Translations under genes and position numbers: made by a program
The notes under the pieces: model-generated
The model's input: the letters and a program-made list of their open reading frames with translations, nothing else
Database searches by the model: none
What the model was told of the DNA's origin: nothing
Source: an uncultured Rhodospirillales bacterium
GTDB taxonomy: Bacteria > Pseudomonadota > Alphaproteobacteria > ATCC43930 > CGMCC-115725
Direction of reading: 5' to 3'
Assembly (NCBI GenBank): GCA_903897565.1
Contig: CAIUCF010000507.1
Coordinates: 1 to 12,460 of the forward strand
DNA length: 12,460 nt
Part shown: positions 5,737 to 12,460 of the stretch, in pieces
Layout of the letters: every line of letters starts with the position of its first letter
Numbering within the stretch: position 1 is the stretch's first letter

Positions 5737-8700
5737 GTGACCGGACGCCTCGAGCCGGGCCTGCCTTATCCGCTCGGCGCTTCCTGGGACGGGGCGGGCG
5801 TCAATTTCGCCTTGTTCTCGGCCCATGCCGAGGCCGTCGAGCTCTGTCTCTACGCCGAGGACGGCGTCGCCGAGACAGCGCGCCTGCCGCTCCCGCGCTG
5901 CACCGATCAGGTCTGGCACGGCTACCTCCCCGGGGCGATGCCGGGCCAGCGCTACGGCTACCGTGTCCACGGGCCCTACGATCCTGGCCAGGGCATGCGC
6001 TTCAACGCCAACAAGCTGTTGCTCGACCCCTACGCCATGGCCTGGTCGAAGCCGTTCGGGGCGATCGATCCGGCAGACGGCCATGGCCTCGGGATCGACG
6101 GTGCCGAGCCGGGCTTCGATCCTCGCGATACCGGGCCGTCGATGGTCAAGGCAGTGGTCATCGGCCCCGATGATTTCGACTGGGGCGATGACCGCGCGCC
6201 GCGGACGCCCTTGACCGACACCATCCTCTACGAGGCCCATGTCAAAGGCCTGACCCAGCGACACCCGGCAATCCCGGAGGTCGACCGCGGCCGCTATCAA
6301 GGTCTCGGCCACGCCGCCGTGCTCGGCCACCTGCGCCGCCTCGGCGTGACGGCGATCGAACTCCTGCCGCTGATGGGACTGGTCGACGAGCCGTTCCTGC
6401 GCGGGCGCGGCCAGACCAATTACTGGGGCTACAACAGTCTGGGGTTCTTCTTGCCGGACCCGCGTTACGGCGGCAGCGATCCGCGTCGCGAGTTGAAGAC
6501 GGCGATCAAGGCGCTGCATGCCGCCGGCATCGAGGTGATCCTCGACGTCGTCTATAATCATAGCAGCGAGGGCGACCGTGCCGGGCCGATCCTGAGTTTC
6601 CGCGGCATCGACAATGCCAGCTACTACCGCCTCGGCCGCAACGATCGGGGCGTCTACGAGAATCCGACCGGGACCGGCAATGCCCTCGATTGCCGCCATC
6701 CTCGGGTGGTGCAGCTGATCATGGACTCGCTGCGCTGGTGGGTCGACGAATACCGCGTCGACGGCTTCCGCTTCGACCTTGCGACGGTGCTCGCGCGCGA
6801 ACCCGATGATTTCGATCCCGGCGCCGGTCTACTCGACGCGATCCGCCAGGATCCGGCGCTGCAAGGCGTCAAGCTGATCGCCGAGCCCTGGGATATCGGC
6901 GGCAATGGCTACCATGTCGGTGGCTTTCCGCCGGGCTGGAGCGAATGGAACGACGGCTACCGCGACGATCTCCGCCGCTTCTGGCTGACGGGAGAAACCG
7001 GAGCGGGAGCTCTGGCCGATCGGCTCGCCGGTTCGAGCCGACAGTTCCGCCATCACGGCCGGCGGCCGCAGGCCGGGATCAACTTCGTCACCGCCCATGA
7101 CGGCTTCACCCTGGCCGATCTCGTCGCCTATGAGCGCAAGCACAACAGCGGGAATGGCGAGGCCAATCGCGACGGCCATAACGGCAATTTCAGCCGTAAT
7201 TTCGGCGTCGAGGGAGCGAGCGACGACCCTGCCGTGAAGACCGAACGGGCGCGGGCGAAACAGGCGCTGCTCGCAAGCCTGCTGCTGTCGCAGGGTGTGC
7301 CGATGCTGACAGCGGGCGATGAACTCGGCCATAGCCAGCACGGCAACAACAATGCCTGGTGCCAGGATAACGAGATCACCTGGCTCGACTGGCAAGCGGA
7401 TGATGAGGGCCTGATCACGCTGATCGGACGCCTGAGCGATCTGCGCCGCGCCAACCCGTCGCTGCGACACGCGGCGTGGCTGGAATCCGCCGATGTGACA
7501 TGGCGCCGCGCCGATGGCGGGGAAATGCGCGACGATGACTGGCTGGGCTCCCGATTGGCGATGCTCCTCGAGCCGGTCGCCCCCGAAGTCGGCGACCGCT
7601 TGCTGCTGCTCGTCAACGGTGTTGCCGAAGCGGCGGATTTTGCGCTGCCACCGGGGTCCTGGGTGGTGAAGATCGATACCGCGGCGGCAATGGCCCCGGA
7701 GACGACCATCGGCGACCATTACCAGTTGTGCGGTCGCGGCGTAGCGGCGCTGGCCCTGATCCAGGCTCCGCTCGATCCGGCGCGCGTCGAACGGCTGGCG
7801 GAATTGGTCGGGTTCGCGCCCGGCTACCACGACGCCTTCGGCAGTTGGACCGCGCCGTCGCCCGAGGACCGCGAGGCCTGGTTGCGTGGGCTCGGCTACG
7901 AATTCCCCGACGACGAGGCCATCGAAGCCGTTATTGCCGAACTCGAAAGAGCTACAACTCCCGCCTTAAAGAACGCGAACCCCGCACAATGCTTCCTGCC
8001 GGAGCCGTTGCGCCGGCGCGAGCGGCTCTGGGGTGTCGCTGTCCAGCTCTACACGCTGCGCTCGGCGACCAATTGGGGGATCGGAGACTATCGCGACCTC
8101 GCCGTGATCGCGGAGATGGCGGCGCGGGAGGGCGCGGATCTGCTCGGGCTCAACCCCCTGCACGCGCGATCGCTGACCCGGCCGCTCGAGTGTAGCCCCT
8201 ATGCGCCGGTGAGCCGGCTGTGTCTGGACACGCTCGCGATCGCCGTGGTCGATGTCCCGGAGTTGAGCCAGAGTTCGGCGGCGCTGGCGCTCGTCGAGGA
8301 AGCCGGCTTTCAGGAGAGGCTGTCGGCGCTGCGGGCGACGGACGATGTCGATTACGCCGGCGTTGCCGACGCCAAGCTCAAGGTGCTCTCGCTGCTGTTC
8401 GACCAGTTTGTCCTGGGTGCCGACCAGGAGCGGCGGGCGAATTTCGAGGATTTCGTCGCGCGCGGCGGCACGGCGTTGCGCCGCTACGCCGAATTCGAGG
8501 CGATGCGCCGCGTGCTCGGCGAACAGGGGGCGGGCATGCCGCCGTGGTGGGAATGGCCGGAAGGACCCGATACCCGCCCCGGAGTCGCCCGTGAAACCGA
8601 ATTCCAGCTCTATCTGCAGTTTGTCGCCGACGAGCAGCTCGCTGCCGCCGAGGCGCGGGCTCGGGCGGCCGGGATGCGGATCGGCTTCTATCGCGATCTC

Positions 8701-9654
8701 GCAGTCGCCTCCGCGCGCGACAGTGCCGAAGCCTGGGCGATCCCCGCGCTCGCCTCCGGCCTCAGCGTCGGTGCGCCGCCGGATCCGATGGGGCCGCACG
8801 GCCAGAACTGGGGCATGCCGGCGCCGGATCCACGGGCGCTGGCGGCTGCCGAGTTCCAGCCCTTCGCCGATCTCATCGCCGCCAATATGCGCCATGCCGG
8901 GGCGCTGCGGATCGATCACGCGATGTCGCTGCAACGTCTCTTCGTCATTCCGCCGGGTCGCCCGGTCAGTGCCGGAACCTATCTGGCCTACCCGTTCGAC
9001 ACCTTGGCCGAAATCCTGGCGATCCGCAGCGAGGCGCAGCGTTGTCTGGTGATCGGGGAAGATCTCGGCGTCGTCCCCGAAGGCTTCCGTGCGGCGATGG
9101 CCGCCCGCAACGTGCTTTCCTACAAGGTCCTGCCCTTCGAGCGCGGCGCCGATGGCGCGATCGTTGATCCCGCCCGCTACCCATACCTCTCGGTCGCGAT
9201 GGCGGCGACCCATGATCTGCCGACGCTTGCCGGGTTCTGGCTCGGCCGCGATATCGCGGCGCGGTTCCGCATCGGGCTCATCGATGCCGCGCAACGCGAC
9301 GCGGCCCTCACCGCGCGGGTCCAGGAGCGCCGTCGTTATCTCGATCTGCTCGACGCGCAGGGCATTCTCCCGCCCGGCGTGATCGATCCCGCGGATGACA
9401 CTACCTTGCCGCCTGGCCTGATCGACGCCATCCATGCCGCGATCGGGCGCGCTGGCTCGGCCCTCGTGCTGGTGCAGATCGACGATATTCTCGCCGAGAC
9501 CGAGGCGGTCAATCTCCCAGGCACCTCGAGCGAATATCCCAACTGGCGCCGCCGGCTCGGGATCGCGATGGAGGATCCGCGCTTCGCCCGCGGGATGGCC
9601 GGGACCGCGGCGATCCTGAAGGCGGCGCGGGGCCCCACCGGTCGAGATCGGTGA
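5737..9654 (+). CDS. glgX-malQ: Bifunctional glycogen debranching enzyme GlgX / 4-alpha-glucanotransferase MalQ fusion
   Basis: A 1305-residue cytoplasmic fusion. Residues 1 to about 680 form a GH13 GlgX/isoamylase-type alpha-1,6-debranching enzyme: N-terminal RLEPGLPYPLGASWDG, then DVVYNH (270-275), DGFRFDLA with nucleophile Asp347, EPWD with acid/base Glu383, and TAHDG with Asp455. Residues about 683-1305 form a GH77 amylomaltase: WGVAVQLYTLRSATNWGIGD (765-784), SVGAPPDPMGPHGQNWG, LRIDH with nucleophile Asp1060, GEDLG with Glu1108, THDLPT with Asp1160, and NLPGTSSEYPNW near the end. All six catalytic carboxylates are present, so both halves should work. GlgX removes the limit branches left by GlgP and MalQ recombines the released maltooligosaccharides. 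The frame is unbroken, with no stop or sign of an indel at the junction. The start is GTG with GGAG 8 nt upstream, 21 bp after glgP. The MalQ half seems to lack the beta-sandwich insert found between N-terminus and barrel in longer bacterial MalQs. The stop overlaps the next start by 4 bp. Confidence 0.95.
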   Translation: MTGRLEPGLPYPLGASWDGAGVNFALFSAHAEAVELCLYAEDGVAETARLPLPRCTDQVWHGYLPGAMPGQRYGYRVHGPYDPGQGMRFNANKLLLDPYAMAWSKPFGAIDPADGHGLGIDGAEPGFDPRDTGPSMVKAVVIGPDDFDWGDDRAPRTPLTDTILYEAHVKGLTQRHPAIPEVDRGRYQGLGHAAVLGHLRRLGVTAIELLPLMGLVDEPFLRGRGQTNYWGYNSLGFFLPDPRYGGSDPRRELKTAIKALHAAGIEVILDVVYNHSSEGDRAGPILSFRGIDNASYYRLGRNDRGVYENPTGTGNALDCRHPRVVQLIMDSLRWWVDEYRVDGFRFDLATVLAREPDDFDPGAGLLDAIRQDPALQGVKLIAEPWDIGGNGYHVGGFPPGWSEWNDGYRDDLRRFWLTGETGAGALADRLAGSSRQFRHHGRRPQAGINFVTAHDGFTLADLVAYERKHNSGNGEANRDGHNGNFSRNFGVEGASDDPAVKTERARAKQALLASLLLSQGVPMLTAGDELGHSQHGNNNAWCQDNEITWLDWQADDEGLITLIGRLSDLRRANPSLRHAAWLESADVTWRRADGGEMRDDDWLGSRLAMLLEPVAPEVGDRLLLLVNGVAEAADFALPPGSWVVKIDTAAAMAPETTIGDHYQLCGRGVAALALIQAPLDPARVERLAELVGFAPGYHDAFGSWTAPSPEDREAWLRGLGYEFPDDEAIEAVIAELERATTPALKNANPAQCFLPEPLRRRERLWGVAVQLYTLRSATNWGIGDYRDLAVIAEMAAREGADLLGLNPLHARSLTRPLECSPYAPVSRLCLDTLAIAVVDVPELSQSSAALALVEEAGFQERLSALRATDDVDYAGVADAKLKVLSLLFDQFVLGADQERRANFEDFVARGGTALRRYAEFEAMRRVLGEQGAGMPPWWEWPEGPDTRPGVARETEFQLYLQFVADEQLAAAEARARAAGMRIGFYRDLAVASARDSAEAWAIPALASGLSVGAPPDPMGPHGQNWGMPAPDPRALAAAEFQPFADLIAANMRHAGALRIDHAMSLQRLFVIPPGRPVSAGTYLAYPFDTLAEILAIRSEAQRCLVIGEDLGVVPEGFRAAMAARNVLSYKVLPFERGADGAIVDPARYPYLSVAMAATHDLPTLAGFWLGRDIAARFRIGLIDAAQRDAALTARVQERRRYLDLLDAQGILPPGVIDPADDTTLPPGLIDAIHAAIGRAGSALVLVQIDDILAETEAVNLPGTSSEYPNWRRRLGIAMEDPRFARGMAGTAAILKAARGPTGRDR
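7939..7989 (+). other. Interdomain linker of the GlgX-MalQ fusion with rare-codon run
   Basis: Residues about 735-751 (ELERATTPALKNANPAQ) join the MalQ N-terminal helical segment to its catalytic barrel. The DNA is clearly less GC-rich than its surroundings and has AGA (7948), GCT, ACA, ACT and TTA (7966) almost in succession, codons seldom used in the flanking genes. In longer MalQ proteins a beta-sandwich segment lies here, so this may be a deletion scar or a later linker. The composition is visible; the history is inferred. Confidence 0.4.
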
Positions 9655-10874
9655 TCGTCCAGGCCGCAGCCTGGGTCGTGTTCCTGCTGACCTATCTCGG
9701 CGTCGCGACCGGCCGCCTGCCGGGCTTCCGTCTCGATCGCGCCGGGGTCGCGCTGCTCGGTGCCGCGCTGATGGTCGGGCTCGGCGTCGTCTCGCTTGAC
9801 GAGGCGTATCGAGCCATCGACTGGAACACGATCGTACTGCTGCTCGGCACGATGATCGTGGTCGCGCATCTGCGCAGCAGCGGTGCGTTCGCATCACTGA
9901 TCGACTGGGCTGCGGCGCGGGTGACGACGCCGCTCGGCCTGCTCGCACTCATTCTCGGCGTCTCGGCGGTCGCCTCCGCGTTCCTGGTCAACGACACCGT
10001 CTGCCTCGTCCTGGCGCCGGCGGTGCTTGATCTCACGCGCCGGCTGGGCTGCAAGCCGATCCCTTATCTGCTCGGCCTCGCGGTCGCCTCGAATATCGGC
10101 TCGGTGGCGACGATCACGGGCAATCCTCAGAACATGATTATCGGCAGCGCCTCGGGCATCACCTATCTCAATTTTGCCCAGGCACTGACGCCGGTGGCGG
10201 GCGTGGGGCTGGTGATGGCGTTCCTGCTGCTCTGGCTCCTGTATCGCGACGAGCTGCACGGGAGGCTCGGGACCCCGCCGGCCGCCATTCGTCGCCGCGG
10301 GCTTCCCCGGCTCAACCGGCTCTCGATCATCGTGACCCTGGCGATGATCGTCGGCTTTTTCGTGATCGACCCGGTGGCCAAGCCGGCGATTCTCGCTGCC
10401 GCGGTGCTGTTTCTGGTCGGCGGGGTCAAGCCGAAGCGCATCTACGGGGCGATCGACTGGTCGCTGCTGCTGATGTTCGCTGGGCTATTCGTCGTGACGG
10501 CGGCGATCGAGAAGATCGCGCTGACGCCCGACGTTCTCGCCCGGATCGCCATCCTGCCGCTGGGTAACATCCCGCTGCTCACGGTCGTGGCAGCGGTGCT
10601 GTCCAATCTGGTGAGCAATGTCCCGGCGGTGCTGCTGCTGAAGCCTTTCGTCGCCGGTCTGCCGCAACCCCATGCCGGCTGGCTGTGCCTGGCGATGGCC
10701 TCGACCCTGGCCGGGAACTTCACGGTCGTCGGCTCGGTCGCGAATATCATCGTCGTCGAAAAAGCCGCGCAATCCGGGGTGGTGATCACGCTCGGGAGCT
10801 ATTTCCGCCTGGGCGCACCCTTGACCTTGCTGACTTTGTTAACAGGTATATTGGTCCTGCAATTGCGAGGGTAA
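9651..10874 (+). CDS. ArsB/SLC13-type ion transporter superfamily permease (anion transporter)
   Basis: A 407-residue inner-membrane protein with roughly ten or eleven hydrophobic segments, no cleavable signal peptide and no soluble domain. The two halves carry paired re-entrant-type motifs typical of the ion transporter superfamily (SLC13, CitMHS, ArsB, NhaD). The first half has FLVNDT (111-116) and SNIGSVATITGNPQN (147-161). The second has SNLVSNVPAV (318-327) and STLAGNFTVVGSVAN (351-365). It most resembles YbiR-like anion transporters, but the substrate cannot be read from sequence. A dicarboxylate, arsenite, phosphate-like anion or sodium-coupled role are all open. The GTG start overlaps the glgX-malQ stop as GTGA, which implies translational coupling; no strong independent ribosome-binding site is seen. 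A hydrophilic loop (about 198-222) separates the halves. The KefB-like gene follows after 30 bp. The superfamily is secure, the function unknown. Confidence 0.88.
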   Translation: MIVQAAAWVVFLLTYLGVATGRLPGFRLDRAGVALLGAALMVGLGVVSLDEAYRAIDWNTIVLLLGTMIVVAHLRSSGAFASLIDWAAARVTTPLGLLALILGVSAVASAFLVNDTVCLVLAPAVLDLTRRLGCKPIPYLLGLAVASNIGSVATITGNPQNMIIGSASGITYLNFAQALTPVAGVGLVMAFLLLWLLYRDELHGRLGTPPAAIRRRGLPRLNRLSIIVTLAMIVGFFVIDPVAKPAILAAAVLFLVGGVKPKRIYGAIDWSLLLMFAGLFVVTAAIEKIALTPDVLARIAILPLGNIPLLTVVAAVLSNLVSNVPAVLLLKPFVAGLPQPHAGWLCLAMASTLAGNFTVVGSVANIIVVEKAAQSGVVITLGSYFRLGAPLTLLTLLTGILVLQLRG

Positions 10875-10904
10875 CCCTGCCTCGAGCCTGAAGGGACGAA
10901 TTTA

Positions 10905-12460
10905 ATGCTGGTGTCGCTCGTCGTGCTTCTGGCTGTGACGGTGTTTCTGATCCCACTTTCTCGCCGCGCCGGTTTCGGCAGTATTCTGGGTTACCTCGTC
11001 GGCGGCGCGCTGATCGGCCCGGCGGGCTTGCGACTGATTACCGGGGTTACCGAGATCCGGGCGATCTCCGAACTCGGCGTCGTCATGCTGCTGTTCCTGA
11101 TCGGGCTGGAGTTGCGGCCGCAACGGCTGGGGGTGATGCGGCGGGCGGTGTTCGGTCTTGGCGGCGCGCAACTGGTCTTCACCGGACTCGGCCTCGCCGT
11201 GCTTGCTCATCTCGGCGGCATGTCCTGGGACAGTGCCGCCGTGCTCGGCGTCGGCGGCGCGATGTCGTCGACGGCAATCGTGCTGCCGCTGCTCGCCGAG
11301 CGAGAACTGCTGGCGACGGCGGCGGGTCGCGACATCTTCGCCGTGCTGTTGTTCCAGGATCTGGCTTTCATTCCTTTGATCGCGTTGATCCCGCTGCTGA
11401 ACGGCGACACGACCCTGTCCGCGAATTTGCCCTGGACGGACTTCGCCAAGGCCTGCGGCGCGATCGTCGCGATCCTGCTCGGCGGTCGTTTCCTGTTGCC
11501 GCGCGCCTTCAGCGCGATCGGCGGGGCGCGGACGCCTGAGGTGTTCACGGCGCTGGCATTGCTGACGGTGGTCGGCACGGCGGCGCTCGCCAACGCCGCC
11601 GGGTTGTCGATGTCGCTCGGCGCGTTTCTCGCCGGATTGCTGCTCTCCGATTCCGAGTATCGCCACGAGTTACAGGCCGATATCGAGCCGTTCGAGGGTC
11701 TGCTGCTCGGCTTCTTCTTCATGTCGGTGGGTATGTCGGCCAATCTCGGGCTCGCGCTGGCCGAGCCACTGGTGATCGCGGGCGGGGTCGCGGCGCTGGT
11801 GTTCGGCAAGCTGATCCTCGGCGTGCTGATCGGGCTGGCCAGCCGGCAGTCGCCGGCGCGTGCGATCCGTTTCGGTCTGGCACTGCCGCAGGGCAGCGAG
11901 TTCAGCTTCGTGCTGTTCGGTGCCGCGGTCGCGCGCGGGGTCATGCCCCAGGACGCCGCCGATCGCGCTACCCTGGTGATCGCGCTCTCTATGGTGGCGA
12001 CGCCGATCCTGTTCGCCATGTCGGAGAAATTCGTCATCCCGCGCCTGGCCCGCGAGGCGAAGCCGCAATACGACAAGATCGAATCCGAGGGCAGCCCGGT
12101 CATCATCTGCGGTTTCGGCCGGATCGGCCAGATCGTCGGCCGCATCCTGCGCATGCAGGGGATCAAGTTCACGGCGCTCGAAAGCGACGCCAGCCAGATC
12201 GAGACGGTGCGTAAATTCGGCACCAAGGTCTATTATGGCAACCCCAATCGGCCTGACGTGCTGCGCGCCGCCGGAGCCGAGACGGCGAAGGTCCTGGTCG
12301 TGGCGCTCGAGGACATGGAGGAGAGCCTCCGCGTAACGTCGGTCGCCCACCGCACCTTTCCCAAACTGAAGATCATGGCGCCGGTGCGCAATCGCCGGCA
12401 TGCTCATCTGATGATGAATCTCGGTATCGACGGGATTGTCCGCGAGACCTACCATTCCAG
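10905..12460 (+). CDS. KefB/KefC-like monovalent cation:proton antiporter (CPA2), C-terminus cut by window edge
   Basis: The frame is open from the ATG at 10905 to the window end, giving 518 residues of an integral inner-membrane antiporter with a cytoplasmic regulatory domain. About twelve hydrophobic segments fill residues 1-380. Family landmarks are LGYLVGGALIGPAGL (about 28-42), FLIGLELRP, SSTAIVLPLL, GRDIFAVLLFQDLAFIPL with the conserved Gln151-Asp152 pair thought to be in the ion path, and FFFMSVGMS (270-278). An RCK/TrkA-N domain starts at VIICGFGRIGQIVGRIL (399-415), a Rossmann nucleotide-binding loop. This architecture matches glutathione-gated K+ efflux systems KefB and KefC and relatives; ion and gating are not provable here. 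Ribosome-binding site AAGGGA lies 8 nt upstream. It follows the permease gene by 30 bp, so co-transcription with the glg cluster is likely. Family members of this type are about 550-650 residues, so perhaps 50-120 residues are missing. Confidence 0.92.
   Translation, partial: MLVSLVVLLAVTVFLIPLSRRAGFGSILGYLVGGALIGPAGLRLITGVTEIRAISELGVVMLLFLIGLELRPQRLGVMRRAVFGLGGAQLVFTGLGLAVLAHLGGMSWDSAAVLGVGGAMSSTAIVLPLLAERELLATAAGRDIFAVLLFQDLAFIPLIALIPLLNGDTTLSANLPWTDFAKACGAIVAILLGGRFLLPRAFSAIGGARTPEVFTALALLTVVGTAALANAAGLSMSLGAFLAGLLLSDSEYRHELQADIEPFEGLLLGFFFMSVGMSANLGLALAEPLVIAGGVAALVFGKLILGVLIGLASRQSPARAIRFGLALPQGSEFSFVLFGAAVARGVMPQDAADRATLVIALSMVATPILFAMSEKFVIPRLAREAKPQYDKIESEGSPVIICGFGRIGQIVGRILRMQGIKFTALESDASQIETVRKFGTKVYYGNPNRPDVLRAAGAETAKVLVVALEDMEESLRVTSVAHRTFPKLKIMAPVRNRRHAHLMMNLGIDGIVRETYHS

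Noticed and set aside
5533..6699. 388-codon minus-strand frame opposite the GlgX half
   Set aside because: Same reason: low-complexity composition and no motif, opposite intact GH13 catalytic motifs.
7700..7800. Sequencing frameshift creating an artificial GlgX-MalQ fusion
   Set aside because: Both halves stay in the same frame with conserved sequence on each side, no start codon with ribosome-binding site for a separate MalQ was found, and nothing suggests an indel.
7966..9948. 660-codon open frame on the minus strand opposite malQ and the permease
   Set aside because: The translation is arginine-, glycine- and histidine-rich with no family motif, and it lies opposite a strongly conserved GH77 domain. 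Such frames are expected from strong G/C preference at third codon positions.
10902..12455. Minus-strand frames of 254, 339 and 261 codons opposite the antiporter
   Set aside because: They overlap one another and a clear CPA2 protein on the plus strand; sequences are rich in His, Gln, Arg and Asp repeats typical of antisense translation of high-GC membrane genes.

Overview
The window is a high-GC chromosomal segment, most likely from an alphaproteobacterium (possibly Rhodospirillales; the order is a guess). The reasons are the GroES and GroEL N-terminal sequences, a CIRCE operator over a CTTGAC-N17-CTATGT promoter in front of groES, and the glycogen gene set. No RNA gene, insertion sequence, CRISPR array, phage gene or attachment site was recognised. 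Almost all of the sequence is ordinary, densely packed coding DNA.

Left edge, minus strand: the groES-groEL chaperonin operon. groES is complete and groEL is cut by the window edge after about 47 codons. A CIRCE operator, a promoter that fits both housekeeping and RpoH-type consensus, and a terminator-like hairpin with a U-rich tract lie in the groES leader. Diverging from it on the plus strand is a single enoyl-CoA hydratase/isomerase-family gene (ECHDC3-like). It lacks both glutamates used by classical crotonases.

Centre and right, plus strand: five genes in a row with short gaps, probably one transcription unit. They are glgA (ADP-glucose glycogen synthase), glgP (glycogen phosphorylase), a 1305-residue fusion of GlgX debranching enzyme with MalQ 4-alpha-glucanotransferase, a 407-residue permease of the ArsB/SLC13 ion-transporter superfamily that overlaps the fusion by 4 bp (GTGA), and a KefB/KefC-like monovalent cation:proton antiporter with an RCK domain, cut by the right edge. 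GlgA builds alpha-1,4 chains and GlgP phosphorolyses them to glucose-1-phosphate. GlgX removes the short branches GlgP leaves, and MalQ rejoins the released maltooligosaccharides into chains GlgP can use. Branching enzyme (glgB) and ADP-glucose pyrophosphorylase (glgC) are not in the window, so they must lie elsewhere if the pathway is complete.

The points most worth a second look are the single-chain GlgX-MalQ fusion with its shortened MalQ N-terminus and rare-codon linker, the coupling of two ion transporters to the glycogen genes, the RNA-structure candidates in the groES leader and at the glgA-glgP junction, and the glutamate-less crotonase-fold protein. None of these amounts to a clearly new system.
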